Positions 1 to 10,084 are shown, counted from the first letter of the stretch. The stretch: DNA of 42,011 nt from Bacteroidota bacterium (GCA_018267585.1 JAFDYE010000780.1:1-42011); one strand, 5' to 3'. Numbers and translations are program-made. The notes: generated by a model not told the origin, from the sequence alone.

Positions 1-3000
1 ATGTCGCCGGTCATCGTGTAAAGGAAACAGATATCGGTATATCTGTCCTGCCGCCAGATCTGCCGGACGATGCCTTCCATTGTAGCATGGATCGATGCGG
101 GAGGAGTGAACTGATCATTTACGGCGAATTCGACAAAAACGAGGTCGGGTTTAAAAGCCAGTACCTGATGGCGCAGCCTAAAATTGGCCAGGTCGGAAGC
201 CGTGCCGCCAACTCCGGCATTGATGGCGGAGATATTGGAGCCGGGATAATATTTTTTCAGCCAGGCCAGCGATTGTTCGCGATAGCCCCCTCGTGCATTC
301 GTGATGCTGCCACCGAGGTAGGCGATGGTAACAGGGCGGCCGCTCTTCAACTTACCGAAAAAATTGGGTAATCCTTGGCGGGGCCGGCATTCGCGTGCTG
401 TGGAAAGCGTGTCCTGGATCAGGCCCATTTCGCTAAACGGGATCTCTTTGAAATCGGGCAACCGGGTATAGAGCGGAGCATTTTTTTTAAGGGCGAAATT
501 CCGGGCGCCAGTATCCACAAAACCTGGATCTTCCTTTGTGACCCAATTATTGTCCCGGACGGGTCCCCATTCTTTTTTTCCGTTGTTCACCAGTCCGACA
601 TTGACCAGCACATTGTTCTCTATGTCGTTGTGTTGTGGATCCTCCGGGTGATGATCGAAATAGGAGGCCAGGCCGGGATAGGCTGTCGAATAAGGAGGCA
701 GCCGGTAATTGACCTGTCTGAGGCGGAGATCGAATAGCCCGCCTGGCTGCAGGTTCTTCTTTTGCCAATTGGCCAGCCGGTTGTCCAGGTGAAAGCCCAT
801 TTTCGAATCGATAAGGACATTGTTATGGATATGGTTGAAGCTTCCTCCTCCGACCATGAAGGTCCTGTCGCCGGCCTTGTAAAAGACATTCCCATAGACG
901 TCTGTTCCGCAGGCTCCGTCGTCAAAATACACGGCCATGGTGGTTCCGAAATGGCCAATATCGTGAAAGTAATTGTAGCGGATCGTATTGCCGAATTCGG
1001 ACGGGTCCCGGCCGATATAGACGGCTCCCTGGTCATCGACAAAATTACAGGCTTCGCTGATCTCATTGTATTCGACCAGGTGGTTGTTCCCGTGAATATA
1101 GATCGCGGTAGCCGGGCAGGCGGTGAACAGGCAGTGCTGGATCTTATTGCCGACACCGTCGATATTGACCGGTGCTTTATAGGAGTAATCGATCCGTCCG
1201 CAATTGGTGAATTGGCAGTTGTAGACATAGTTGCCGGCAGGATCCAGGGTTTTACGGTCGCCTCCGCCCAGGCTGACGCCGCCGCAACCCAGGTTCTCCA
1301 GGTTGCAGTTGATGATGCCGTTGTCTTTTCCGCCTTCGCGGTTGAACGTCGTATTCTCATATAGCAGTTCGTGCAGGCTGCCCAGATGATCCGGTAATTT
1401 TTCATCCGGGCATACGCGTTGGAAGGGATCGGGCAGCCGGTAGGCCGATGCGGGCTGACTGCCTTTGCCGATGCAAACGCCTACTACGCCGAAGTCCCGG
1501 ATGGCACAATCCTCTATCCTGTCGGAGACGGTATTCTCCATATAAACGCCTATCCCGCGGCCGACTTCCAGGTCGATATGAGAAAAGGTGACGTGGCTGG
1601 CGCCTTTCAGGCAGATCAGCGCCGCGTCTGCAACGGAGACCAGGATGGTGTCGGTGGGTTTCAGTGCCTGCCGGGGATAAAAATACAGCTTGCCTTTCTC
1701 CTCGTCGATATAATACTCGCCAGGTTGGCTGATCTCTTCCAGCATGTTGAAAAAATAGTATTGATTCCATTCTTTTCCGCCGGTGATGCCGAAGTAATGT
1801 GCGTCCTGAAAGCTGACGACGCCTGTTGCCGGATTGATCTTCTTTACCCGTAATTGGTCGGTAGCCCAGGCCTTGCTGAAGTTGCCGGCGGCAATAATAT
1901 GCTTTGCGTGCCTCCAGGACGCGAGCCTGGATCTATCGACCCGGATCTTTCCGGGGTGCGGGGCGGGGTCGCCGGCGGTTGACGCCTGTCCGTTGTCCAC
2001 TATATCCGCGGTATCTAGGAGAAGCTGCTTTTTATCCGGATAACGGGCCAGCTGATAGGGTTGCCCGTTGATAAACAGCTCCATGGCAGCGTTGACGTAA
2101 GGACGGCGAAAGCCGGTGGGTTGGTGGACGCCGTAGTTGCGGATGCCCAGCGCCCGCAGATCGATCTCCCGGATATGCGTAACGGCTTCTTTGGCGAGTA
2201 TGCGCTGTGCGGCCGCCTCGTCCAATGGACGGACCTGGTCCGTGCGGATGGATCTGCCTCCGGTGAGAACAACCTTTTCCCCCGGGTAAGCGGAATAGAC
2301 GACCGGGGCGTCCGCTTCGCCGGAGTCCCGTGGGGTCAGGTCAAATCCGTCCGGCAGTTGATATAGCCCCGCCCGCAGGTAGACGGTGACTCCGCCGGGA
2401 GGTAAGAAGCCATTACCGGCGCTCTTCAGCCTGCGGATAGCTGCTCGCGCATCTTCCAGCGTGGCGAAGGGTTCGGCTTCCGATCCCTTATTGGCCGAAG
2501 ATCCATCGGGCGCTACATAGAAGAAGGCTGGCCCGCCCGCGAAAACAGCCAGCGGGTGATGGTAGGCGGATTGAGAGGACCGGTGAGACGGGGGCCGGTG
2601 AACCGTCGGCGGGAAGGGGATACGGAAAGGGCCTTTCAAGCGGATATCTTCGGAAGATGCGCCGGCCATTACGATAAAGGTGCCTGGCTCGACCGTCAAT
2701 TTCATCTCCTTATTCCAGATGGCCAGCTGGCTCCGGTGGATGACAAAAGACAGCTGTCTGGACTCCCCTGCTTGGAGATGCACCCGTTGGAAGCCGGCGA
2801 GGTTCTTTTCGTAGGTGGTGACATCCGTCACTTCTTCATGGGTATAGAGCTGGACTACTTCGTCGCCCTCCCGTCCCCCGCTGTTCTTGATGGTAAGACG
2901 GACGGATATATCATTTTCCGGAGACGTGCTGCCGGGGGTGATCTGCAGATCGCTGTAGTCGAAATGGGTATAGCTCAGGCCATATCCGAAAGGATAGAGT

Positions 3001-5048
3001 TTGCCTTTTAGCCGGGCATGTTCTCCTTCGTCTGTCTGAGCCGAGGGTTTGGACGGGAAGTTCATGGGCAGCTGGCCTACAGATCGTGGTATGGTTACCG
3101 TTAGTTTGCCGCCGGGATTGTAGTCGCCGAAAAGGACGTCGGCGATGGCCGTCCCGCCATACATGCCGGGGTACCAGGCCTCGATGATTCCCGGGATGAA
3201 TTTGTCCACCCAGTTGGCGGTGACCGGCTGGCTATTGATATACACTACGACGACCGGCTTGCCCGTCGCATAAACTTTACGGATCAGGGGCAACTGAAAG
3301 CCGGGGAGGTCCAGGCTCGTGCGGGATTTATCTTCTCCGGCCGTTAGTGTCGATCCTCCCATGACCATTACTACCACATCGGACGCGCGGGCTGCCTCTA
3401 CGGCGGAATCCATCATGGACTCGTCTTGCGCGGAAGGGGGCTGGGGCAGTACTTCGCTCTCGGGCCAGTCAGCGTCGACCAGGTCGCAGCCTTTGGCGTA
3501 TCTGACGGAAATGGGTCCGCACGCGCTGTCGACGGTCCATAGTCTTATCTTCTCGCGGATGGCCTGGAGCACGGAGACGCCTTCCACGCCGCGGGGGCCA
3601 TAGTGCTGGCGGTTATAGGACGCGTCGTCGGCGTTGGGTCCGATGACGGCGATGGAGTGGATGTTCTTTTGCAGGGGTAACACCTGCCGGTCGTTCTTCA
3701 GCAGCACGATACATTCATGGGAGGCTTTCAATGCGATGGCTTTATGCCCGGGATCATGGAGCGTTCTTTCGGAGGCGGCGGCATCCGACACATAGGGATG
3801 ATCGAATTCGCCGGTAAGGAATTTCACGCGCAGGACGTCCCTTACTCTGTCGTCCAAAGTAGCCATCGGGATCCTGCCATTCCGTACGGCCTTTCGCAAA
3901 GGAAGGATCATGGTGCCGGGATCGGAGAAATTGGTCCGCACGTTGAGGCCGGCGTTGACGGTTTGCGTTACCGCGTCTTCCCGGTCTTTGGCAGTATGGT
4001 GTTTGCCGAACAAATATTCGAGCGCATCGCTGTCCGACACGACATAGCCTTTGAAACCAAAATCCTTCCGCAAACGCCGGGTCAGCCAATAACTGCTGGC
4101 GATGACCGGCACGCCGTCGTAGTCGTTATAAGAGGCCATGATCCCCAGTATCCCGGCTTCCCGGATCGCGGACTCGAAGGGGGGCAGCAGGAGTGTTTCG
4201 ACTTCGCGGGGAGGCATTTGCGGGTCGGTCCTTGCCATTCCTTCCCGGGCGCCAAAGTTAGCGCTGTACATTGCGAAATGTTTGGCCGTGGAGGCTACCT
4301 GGTGATTTTTCTGTAACCCTTTGGCCAGGGCGACCCCCAATCGTCCGACGAGGTAAGGGTCTTCTCCATAGCTTTCTTCCAGTCTTCCCCACCGCTGATC
4401 GCGGGCTACATCGAGCACGGGAGCATAAATATTGGTGTACCCCATGGCGCGGGCCTCTGCACCAGTGATCCGGCCGATATTTTCGGCCAGCTGTTGATCC
4501 CAGGTGGCGCCTATAGCCAGAGGAGTGGGAAAGGAGGTGGCGCCATAGGCCTCGACTCCCCTGATGCCCTCATTCGTGAAGTCGGCGGGAATGCCCAGGC
4601 GTGTATCCTCGATAAAAAACTCCTGTGTGAGGTTCATCGCCCGGACGTGCTCTGTCACTTCTTTGACGATGGCGAGGTTTGGGACCGGTTGATCCCAGCC
4701 CGTGAAACCGTTGAGGTGTTCGTCGATGTTGGCGATGCCATCCTTCCAGATCGCATTTTTCCAGGCAGGCGTAGGCAGCGAGTCTTTCAGCACCCGGAGA
4801 TATCCATATAGGGTGGCCATCTGGCAGGTCTTTTCCTCCACCGTCATCTGCTTCAGGAGGTTTTCGATGCGGTTGTCGACGGGTTGCTGCGGATCTTCAT
4901 AAATATCCTTGCGGCCGTTCTTATTGAGGTCGATCCAGCCTTCATGATAGATACCTGTCATTCGCGGGGTAAAGGACTGGGCGTGGGCCGGCAGGTTGGC
5001 GACGAGGAATGAGGACGCCAGAACGAGCTGAAAAAAAAGTTTTTCCAT
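1..5048 (-). CDS. Giant secreted GH3 glycosidase / beta-helix / SGNH esterase fusion (C-terminus beyond left edge)
   Basis: The frame from the ATG at 5048 was read codon by codon to the window edge and has no stop, giving at least 1,682 residues. Residues 1-23 form a signal peptide ending AHA. Residues about 35-800 are a full GH3 enzyme: an N-terminal barrel with KH at 256-257 and the nucleophile motif GYVVSDSDAL (Asp339), an alpha/beta sandwich domain, and an Fn3-like domain near 715-785. A proline/serine/histidine-rich linker (about 808-838) leads to a right-handed beta-helix module (about 842-1540) that begins FYVAPDG and PFATLEDAR, as in GH141-like and related beta-helix glycosidases. From about 1550 an SGNH hydrolase follows, with GGSIT (Ser1581), NAGVGG (Gly1612) and VND (Asn1644). 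Its His block lies outside the window. It is the last gene of a sigma-FecR-SusC-SusD operon, 37 bases after susD. Domain identities are secure; specificity, and membership of GH141, are inferred. Confidence 0.93.
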   Translation of the reverse strand, partial: MEKLFFQLVLASSFLVANLPAHAQSFTPRMTGIYHEGWIDLNKNGRKDIYEDPQQPVDNRIENLLKQMTVEEKTCQMATLYGYLRVLKDSLPTPAWKNAIWKDGIANIDEHLNGFTGWDQPVPNLAIVKEVTEHVRAMNLTQEFFIEDTRLGIPADFTNEGIRGVEAYGATSFPTPLAIGATWDQQLAENIGRITGAEARAMGYTNIYAPVLDVARDQRWGRLEESYGEDPYLVGRLGVALAKGLQKNHQVASTAKHFAMYSANFGAREGMARTDPQMPPREVETLLLPPFESAIREAGILGIMASYNDYDGVPVIASSYWLTRRLRKDFGFKGYVVSDSDALEYLFGKHHTAKDREDAVTQTVNAGLNVRTNFSDPGTMILPLRKAVRNGRIPMATLDDRVRDVLRVKFLTGEFDHPYVSDAAASERTLHDPGHKAIALKASHECIVLLKNDRQVLPLQKNIHSIAVIGPNADDASYNRQHYGPRGVEGVSVLQAIREKIRLWTVDSACGPISVRYAKGCDLVDADWPESEVLPQPPSAQDESMMDSAVEAARASDVVVMVMGGSTLTAGEDKSRTSLDLPGFQLPLIRKVYATGKPVVVVYINSQPVTANWVDKFIPGIIEAWYPGMYGGTAIADVLFGDYNPGGKLTVTIPRSVGQLPMNFPSKPSAQTDEGEHARLKGKLYPFGYGLSYTHFDYSDLQITPGSTSPENDISVRLTIKNSGGREGDEVVQLYTHEEVTDVTTYEKNLAGFQRVHLQAGESRQLSFVIHRSQLAIWNKEMKLTVEPGTFIVMAGASSEDIRLKGPFRIPFPPTVHRPPSHRSSQSAYHHPLAVFAGGPAFFYVAPDGSSANKGSEAEPFATLEDARAAIRRLKSAGNGFLPPGGVTVYLRAGLYQLPDGFDLTPRDSGEADAPVVYSAYPGEKVVLTGGRSIRTDQVRPLDEAAAQRILAKEAVTHIREIDLRALGIRNYGVHQPTGFRRPYVNAAMELFINGQPYQLARYPDKKQLLLDTADIVDNGQASTAGDPAPHPGKIRVDRSRLASWRHAKHIIAAGNFSKAWATDQLRVKKINPATGVVSFQDAHYFGITGGKEWNQYYFFNMLEEISQPGEYYIDEEKGKLYFYPRQALKPTDTILVSVADAALICLKGASHVTFSHIDLEVGRGIGVYMENTVSDRIEDCAIRDFGVVGVCIGKGSQPASAYRLPDPFQRVCPDEKLPDHLGSLHELLYENTTFNREGGKDNGIINCNLENLGCGGVSLGGGDRKTLDPAGNYVYNCQFTNCGRIDYSYKAPVNIDGVGNKIQHCLFTACPATAIYIHGNNHLVEYNEISEACNFVDDQGAVYIGRDPSEFGNTIRYNYFHDIGHFGTTMAVYFDDGACGTDVYGNVFYKAGDRTFMVGGGSFNHIHNNVLIDSKMGFHLDNRLANWQKKNLQPGGLFDLRLRQVNYRLPPYSTAYPGLASYFDHHPEDPQHNDIENNVLVNVGLVNNGKKEWGPVRDNNWVTKEDPGFVDTGARNFALKKNAPLYTRLPDFKEIPFSEMGLIQDTLSTARECRPRQGLPNFFGKLKSGRPVTIAYLGGSITNARGGYREQSLAWLKKYYPGSNISAINAGVGGTASDLANFRLRHQVLAFKPDLVFVEFAVNDQFTPPASIHATMEGIVRQIWRQDRYTDICFLYTMTGD

Positions 5049-5085
5049 TTTGTGACTGATGAAAGTGATAACAGGTATAAGGACT

Positions 5086-6681
5086 TTAGTAGCCCGGATT
5101 TTGATCTACCTTATTTGTGGACCGATCGATCTCCTGTTGAGGGAAGGGTCTCAATACATGATAGGGTTGAATGGCGGATGCGTCCGGGTTGTATTGCTTC
5201 ACCCTGGTGACGAGCGTACCGGTGCGTTTGAGGTCGAACCAGCGCTGCTGTTCGCCATAAAGCTCGCGGGCGCGCTCATCCAGAATAAAATCAATATCCA
5301 GGGCTGGGGGGGTGGAGGCCGTCAGGTCATAGCCCGGCATGGACCGTTTTGCGCGCAGGATATTGATCGAATTGACGGCGTCGGACTGCTTGTTCTCCAT
5401 CATCTGGGCTTCGGCCAGGTTCAGATAAACTTCGCCGATGCGGAAGACCAGGAAATTTTTGGATCCGGCAGTAATGGCCGGCGACGAGCGCAGCGGATCA
5501 AGGAATTTCACAGGACAAAAGAATTTGGTCCGGTCGACCGTGTTGGTGATGTCGAGGGAATCCCAGATCTGGTAGATGTGTTTGGCCTTTTCCGCCGGTG
5601 GAACATAGGCGGACGTCACCAGGATGGCGGTATCGCCCAATTTCATGCCGCCTGGCGCGGTTGCTGCATTGTTACAATAAAAGACCTGCTTAAGACCCTG
5701 CTGGTAGCGTTTGTCTGCCTGTCTGTCGAAAAGGGAGTTGCCGTAAGGCGTAAACTTAAACCGGTTGTACGGCCTTCCGTTGGCCACATCGCGTAACATA
5801 CCGGGCATGACGTCGTACACGGGGACGAAATACAGGTGGCCTGAATTTCCGTCGCCGTCCAGCAATACGCTGGGTGTGAATTGAACAGACCAGATGACTT
5901 CGCTGTTCCGTTGGTTGTTGATATCGAAAATACTGCTGTAGGAGTCCAGCAGGGAAAAGTTGTAGTCCCTGATCAGGCTTTTGGACAGGGTTTCGACTTC
6001 TGCCCAGTTGTGGAGGACGAGGTCCACCCGGCTCAGGAGTGCTTTTGCGGCGGGTTGAGTGGCGCGGCCATAGTCCGTCTGGGTTATGGGCAGGTTGGCG
6101 ATGGCGTACTGCAGGTCGGGGAGAATGACGACATTATAAATGGAATCGACGCTGCTGCGGATAGTAACCGTATTGACCGTTCTTATTTCGTGGATGGTCA
6201 GGGGCAGGTCGCCAAAGGTCTGCACCAGTGTAAAATAATACAGCGCCCGTAAGAACCGGGCTTCCGCCACCCGGGTATGTTTGAGGGTAGAGTCCAGCCC
6301 CGGGATCGCGTCGGCCCTGTCAACTACGGCATTACAGGTGTTGATGCCGGAATAATAGCTGGCGTAAAGAGATGTGGTATAGGTCGCGCCGGGGGTCATT
6401 CCGGAGGTATATTCATTCCAGTATTTGAAGCTGCCGTCACGGCCTTCCGTATAAGTATCCACGCCGTATTCGGTAAGGGAGAAACCCAATTCCTGCCCAT
6501 AAAAGGTACGCAGTGGGGCGTACGCCGCATTCACGCCTCCAGTAAGGCCGGCGGCGTCCTTGTAATAACTGTCGGCGGTGATGCCGCTGACTATGGTTTC
6601 GTCCAGTTGTCTGGAACAGGAGATGGCTGTCGTCAGCAGGACCAGCAGCAGGCAGGTGATATATGCGTTAATCTTTTTCAT
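5086..6681 (-). CDS. SusD/RagB-family glycan-binding outer-membrane lipoprotein
   Basis: This 531-residue protein starts with a lipoprotein signal peptide (lipobox around Cys22, TTAISC), so it should be anchored in the outer membrane and face outward. It has the SusD layout: an alpha-helical TPR-like region with RVAEARFLRALYYF in the N-terminal third, and the C-terminal SusD signature with EVYLNLAEAQ, ILDERARELYGE and RWFDLKRTG. The protein ends with a typical short tail (NPGY). SusD proteins cap the SusC barrel and deliver oligosaccharide to it. The gene lies 10 bases downstream of the susC partner and 37 bases upstream of the giant glycosidase, so all three should be co-transcribed. The ATG at 6681 is the only start that keeps the whole signal peptide. 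Confidence 0.95.
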   Translation of the reverse strand: MKKINAYITCLLLVLLTTAISCSRQLDETIVSGITADSYYKDAAGLTGGVNAAYAPLRTFYGQELGFSLTEYGVDTYTEGRDGSFKYWNEYTSGMTPGATYTTSLYASYYSGINTCNAVVDRADAIPGLDSTLKHTRVAEARFLRALYYFTLVQTFGDLPLTIHEIRTVNTVTIRSSVDSIYNVVILPDLQYAIANLPITQTDYGRATQPAAKALLSRVDLVLHNWAEVETLSKSLIRDYNFSLLDSYSSIFDINNQRNSEVIWSVQFTPSVLLDGDGNSGHLYFVPVYDVMPGMLRDVANGRPYNRFKFTPYGNSLFDRQADKRYQQGLKQVFYCNNAATAPGGMKLGDTAILVTSAYVPPAEKAKHIYQIWDSLDITNTVDRTKFFCPVKFLDPLRSSPAITAGSKNFLVFRIGEVYLNLAEAQMMENKQSDAVNSINILRAKRSMPGYDLTASTPPALDIDFILDERARELYGEQQRWFDLKRTGTLVTRVKQYNPDASAIQPYHVLRPFPQQEIDRSTNKVDQNPGY

Positions 6682-6691
6682 GTTGTATTAT

Positions 6692-9600
6692 TTAGAAGGC
6701 TGCATTGATGCCCATGGATATGATATCGTTGGCGATGGCGTTGCTCAGGTTGAGGTAACCTGTCAGTTTGCCACCCTGCGGGGCTATCTCGGGGTTGATC
6801 CTTTTCAGCCCGGGTATGGGATGATTCATCCGGGAGAACAGGTTTTGCCCCGTCATATACACTCTCAGGCTGGAGAAGGCCTTACCGAGCGCTGAGCCGG
6901 GAAGCGTATATCCCAGGGTCAGGTTCTGCAGCCTGACGTAGGAGCCGTCATAATAATAAAGTGAGCCCAGGTTGGTGACCCCTCCGGTAGAGCCTCTCGG
7001 CCCGGCATTGCTGCCGTTGGTTGGCGTCCAATAAGGGATGTTCAGGTTGTTGTAAGCATTGGTGAAGAAACTGACGGTCTTACTGGCGTTGCTGTAGATC
7101 ATCTGTCCCTGGCGGAAGAATATGAAAAAGGAAAGATCGAAGCCTTTATAGGAAAAGCGGTTGGTAAGGCCGCCGGTGATCCGGGGTCTCGGATTGCCTA
7201 AGATCATTCTGTCATTGGCGTCTGTCTTGCCGTTCTTGTTGAGGTCGGCGAATTTTATGTCCCCGGGTACGGCGCCATAGCCGGCCGCTGCGGTCGCTTC
7301 CGAAGTCTGCCAGATGCCGATCTTCCTGTAGTCGTAGAAGACATTGATCGGCTGTCCTACGAACCATCCGTTGCCGATATCGCTGGTCTGGCTGCTGGTC
7401 AGCGAGACGATGGCTTCCTTGTCCGAATAAAAATTCGTCTCGATGTTCCACTGGAATCCGCTGCGGGATGAAATGGGAATAGCGGAAAGGGTCACTTCAT
7501 ATCCTTTATTACGGGTCTTGCCGATATTCTGCAGTACGCTGGAAAAGCCGGTATAGGAAGGGATGGCCCTTGACAACAACAGATCGTAGGTATGTTGGTA
7601 GTATAGTTCGACTGTGCCGGAGAGGCGGTTTTTGAGAATGGCAAAATCGATGCCCAGGTTGGTCGATGCGGTGGATTCCCATTTTAGATCCGAATTGGCG
7701 AGAGCGCTGGGGGCGTATCCATAGGCCGCAGTTGTGGAATACCAATTGTACAGGGTCTGGGACAAGGAGCCCTGTGTCGCATAGGGACTGATGCCGGTAT
7801 TACCGGTGACGCCGTAACTGGCCCGTACCTTGAAATCGGAGAACAGGTTTTGTTTCTTCATAAAGTCTTCTTCTACGACGCGCCAGGCGAGTGCGGCCGA
7901 TGGGAAATACCCCCATTTTTTTCCGGGAGCGAGTCTGGACGATCCGTCCGCGCGCATGGTCAGGGTTGCCAGATACTTCCCTTTGTAACCATAGTTCAGT
8001 CGTCCCATATAAGACAGGATGGACCAGGATGAATACCTGCTGCCGTATCCGGTGGCCGTGCCGCTGCCCAGGTTGTAAAACAACTGTGAATCGTAAGGGA
8101 CTCCGGTGACCGACAGGTTCGACGAAGTGGTGGCGTCGTGCTGCAGACTGTACAGGCCGGTCAGATCCAGGCTGTGGCGGCCGAAGGTCCTGTTGTATCT
8201 CAAAATGTTCTCTACCGTATAATTCACATCATATGAGCTGTTCTGGCCTGCGGTAGCCAGACCATTGTTATTGCTCAGGCTGCTGTTGTATGAGCCGTTG
8301 TTGAGGTTATTGTTGTCCATACCCAGGTTGAGCCGGTATTTAAGACCTTTCCAAATTTCGTACTCGCCATAGAGGGTTCCGAAAAAGCGGTAGGTCTTCC
8401 GCAGGTCGGTAGTTGCGCTGCGGATGTCGGCCAGCGGGTTGTGATTTTTACCGTCCGGCATCGGGTTGACGGTGCCGTCGGCATTATACGGTTTTGCCCA
8501 GGGAAACATTTGGAGTGCGGTAGCGAGGTAGGCATCGACGCTGATGATGCCGTAATCCTGCTGGCCATAGGTGTAAAAGGAATTGGTCCCGACGGTTATA
8601 TGGTCGTTGACCTTCTGGGATAAGTTGATGCGAAGGGAATACCTCGAAAAATCGCCTTTTTGTACGATGCCTTTCTCGTTGTAATATCCGGCGGAGATGG
8701 AATATTTTGTATTATCCGTGCCGCCTCTTACGGCTACGGAGTGGTTGTGTGCATACCCCTGTCTGAAAATATAGTCCTGGTAATTGGTGGAGGGATTGTT
8801 CAGGATCGAAAGGCTATCGGCGGGGGCAAGGGCATGAAAAGAGCTTTCGAAGGCGCCGTATTGCCTGGCGTTCATCATATCGATGGTACCGATGCGGTTG
8901 GTCACGCCATAATAGCCGTCGTAAGACAGTACCGGTTTGCCTGATCTGCCCGTCTTGGTCGTCACCAGGATCACGCCGTTGGCGCCGCGAGAGCCGTAGA
9001 TGGCGGTAGCGGAGGCGTCTTTCAGCACCTGTATGCTTTCGATATCGCCCGGATTGAGGCCGTTGATATCTCCGGCCATCGGAATGCCATCTACGACATA
9101 TAAAGGATCGTTGCCGGCGGTTATCGACCGGTTGCCCCTGATGCGGATAGTGGTGCCATCCCCGGGCCTGCCCGAATTATTGACGATATCCATTCCGGCC
9201 ACGCGTCCCTGCAGGGCCTGGGCGGCGCTGACTACGGGGCTCTCGGCGATGACCTTGCTATTCACGGAAACTACCGAGCCGGTGACGTCCGTCTTTCGCT
9301 GGGAGCCATACCCTACGATGATGAAATCGTCCATCGACTTTTTGGCGTTCTTCAGGTGTATGACCAGGTCGTGCCGGCTGCCGACGGGGGTTTCTTCGGG
9401 AATATAACCTACATAACTGGCGACGAGGACGGCGTCGTCATCGACGTTCCGCAAATGGAAATTCCCTTTCGGATCGGTGATGGTTCCCCGGGTAACGCCC
9501 TTTATGGTGACGCTGACGCCCGCAAGCGGCTGGTTGTCTTCCGTCAAGACCCGGCCGGAGAGAGAATGCGCGGTATCGGGTGCCGCAGGTAGCGGGGATG

Positions 9601-9982
9601 GGGTCGTGGGGGTGGGAGCCGTTGTCCGCGTAATGACGACAATGTGGTATCGGAGGTGGTAGATCAGTCCCTGGTTCTTTAGGCAGAGATCGAGTACCTG
9701 CGTAAGGGGAACGTCTTTTACTTCGAGGGTAACCGGACGGGTGGTGCGGACTATCTTTTCGTCGTAGACAAAAGCATAGCCCGTCTGTTGTTCTATGTTG
9801 CTGAACACCTGCAGGAGGGTGAGATTCCTGCCGGAGATAGAGACCGTTTGCGAGAATACCTTTGCATTTACATGGAGAGCGGCAAACAGGATCAGAGCGG
9901 AGGTCAATTTCATAACCAAAAGGGTTTTGGCTGGCCATCTCTTCCGTAACCGGAAGGATTTGCCATGTGCAAGCAATACCAT
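6692..9982 (-). CDS. SusC/RagA TonB-dependent receptor with STN domain
   Basis: This is a 1,096-residue outer-membrane importer. A basic N-terminal stretch (RLRKRW...KTLLVMKL) precedes the signal peptide core, an arrangement common in Chitinophagaceae SusC proteins, so the ATG at 9982 is kept over the internal ATG at 9913. After the signal come an STN domain (about 45-110), a CarboxypepD_reg beta-sandwich (about 140-210, GRVLTEDNQPLAGVSV), a TonB box near FIIVGYGSQ and a plug with LYVVDGIPM, IESIQVLKDASATAIYG and SRGANGVILV. The 22-strand barrel follows, to a C-terminus ending in Phe. The STN domain is the part that normally contacts FecR in the periplasm, matching the fecR gene upstream. Together with SusD it forms the uptake complex for the glycan processed by the fusion enzyme. 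Confidence 0.95.
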   Translation of the reverse strand: MVLLAHGKSFRLRKRWPAKTLLVMKLTSALILFAALHVNAKVFSQTVSISGRNLTLLQVFSNIEQQTGYAFVYDEKIVRTTRPVTLEVKDVPLTQVLDLCLKNQGLIYHLRYHIVVITRTTAPTPTTPSPLPAAPDTAHSLSGRVLTEDNQPLAGVSVTIKGVTRGTITDPKGNFHLRNVDDDAVLVASYVGYIPEETPVGSRHDLVIHLKNAKKSMDDFIIVGYGSQRKTDVTGSVVSVNSKVIAESPVVSAAQALQGRVAGMDIVNNSGRPGDGTTIRIRGNRSITAGNDPLYVVDGIPMAGDINGLNPGDIESIQVLKDASATAIYGSRGANGVILVTTKTGRSGKPVLSYDGYYGVTNRIGTIDMMNARQYGAFESSFHALAPADSLSILNNPSTNYQDYIFRQGYAHNHSVAVRGGTDNTKYSISAGYYNEKGIVQKGDFSRYSLRINLSQKVNDHITVGTNSFYTYGQQDYGIISVDAYLATALQMFPWAKPYNADGTVNPMPDGKNHNPLADIRSATTDLRKTYRFFGTLYGEYEIWKGLKYRLNLGMDNNNLNNGSYNSSLSNNNGLATAGQNSSYDVNYTVENILRYNRTFGRHSLDLTGLYSLQHDATTSSNLSVTGVPYDSQLFYNLGSGTATGYGSRYSSWSILSYMGRLNYGYKGKYLATLTMRADGSSRLAPGKKWGYFPSAALAWRVVEEDFMKKQNLFSDFKVRASYGVTGNTGISPYATQGSLSQTLYNWYSTTAAYGYAPSALANSDLKWESTASTNLGIDFAILKNRLSGTVELYYQHTYDLLLSRAIPSYTGFSSVLQNIGKTRNKGYEVTLSAIPISSRSGFQWNIETNFYSDKEAIVSLTSSQTSDIGNGWFVGQPINVFYDYRKIGIWQTSEATAAAGYGAVPGDIKFADLNKNGKTDANDRMILGNPRPRITGGLTNRFSYKGFDLSFFIFFRQGQMIYSNASKTVSFFTNAYNNLNIPYWTPTNGSNAGPRGSTGGVTNLGSLYYYDGSYVRLQNLTLGYTLPGSALGKAFSSLRVYMTGQNLFSRMNHPIPGLKRINPEIAPQGGKLTGYLNLSNAIANDIISMGINAAF

Positions 9983-10058
9983 AAGTTTGTACAGTGTTTG
10001 AGTTGGTTGTCAACAATCGTGTTTCAGCAATGCGGGTTTGCAGCACTCAAATCAGTGG

Positions 10059-10084
10059 CCAGGGACAGGTCGTAGCGTCCCTGG
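10059..10084. repeat. Inverted repeat between fecR and susC
   Basis: The 8-base arms CCAGGGAC and GTCCCTGG pair perfectly around a 10-base loop. They sit in the 172-base gap between the fecR stop (10155) and the susC start (9982). On the transcribed minus strand the hairpin is not followed by a T-run, so it is not a classical terminator. It may act as an RNA-processing or attenuation element that sets SusC levels apart from FecR. Function is inferred. Confidence 0.5.

Noticed and set aside
620-1405. 261-codon minus-strand frame inside the giant fusion gene
   Set aside because: It is out of frame with the beta-helix module and is low-complexity (Thr/Ser/Trp); no evidence of a frameshift in the main frame.
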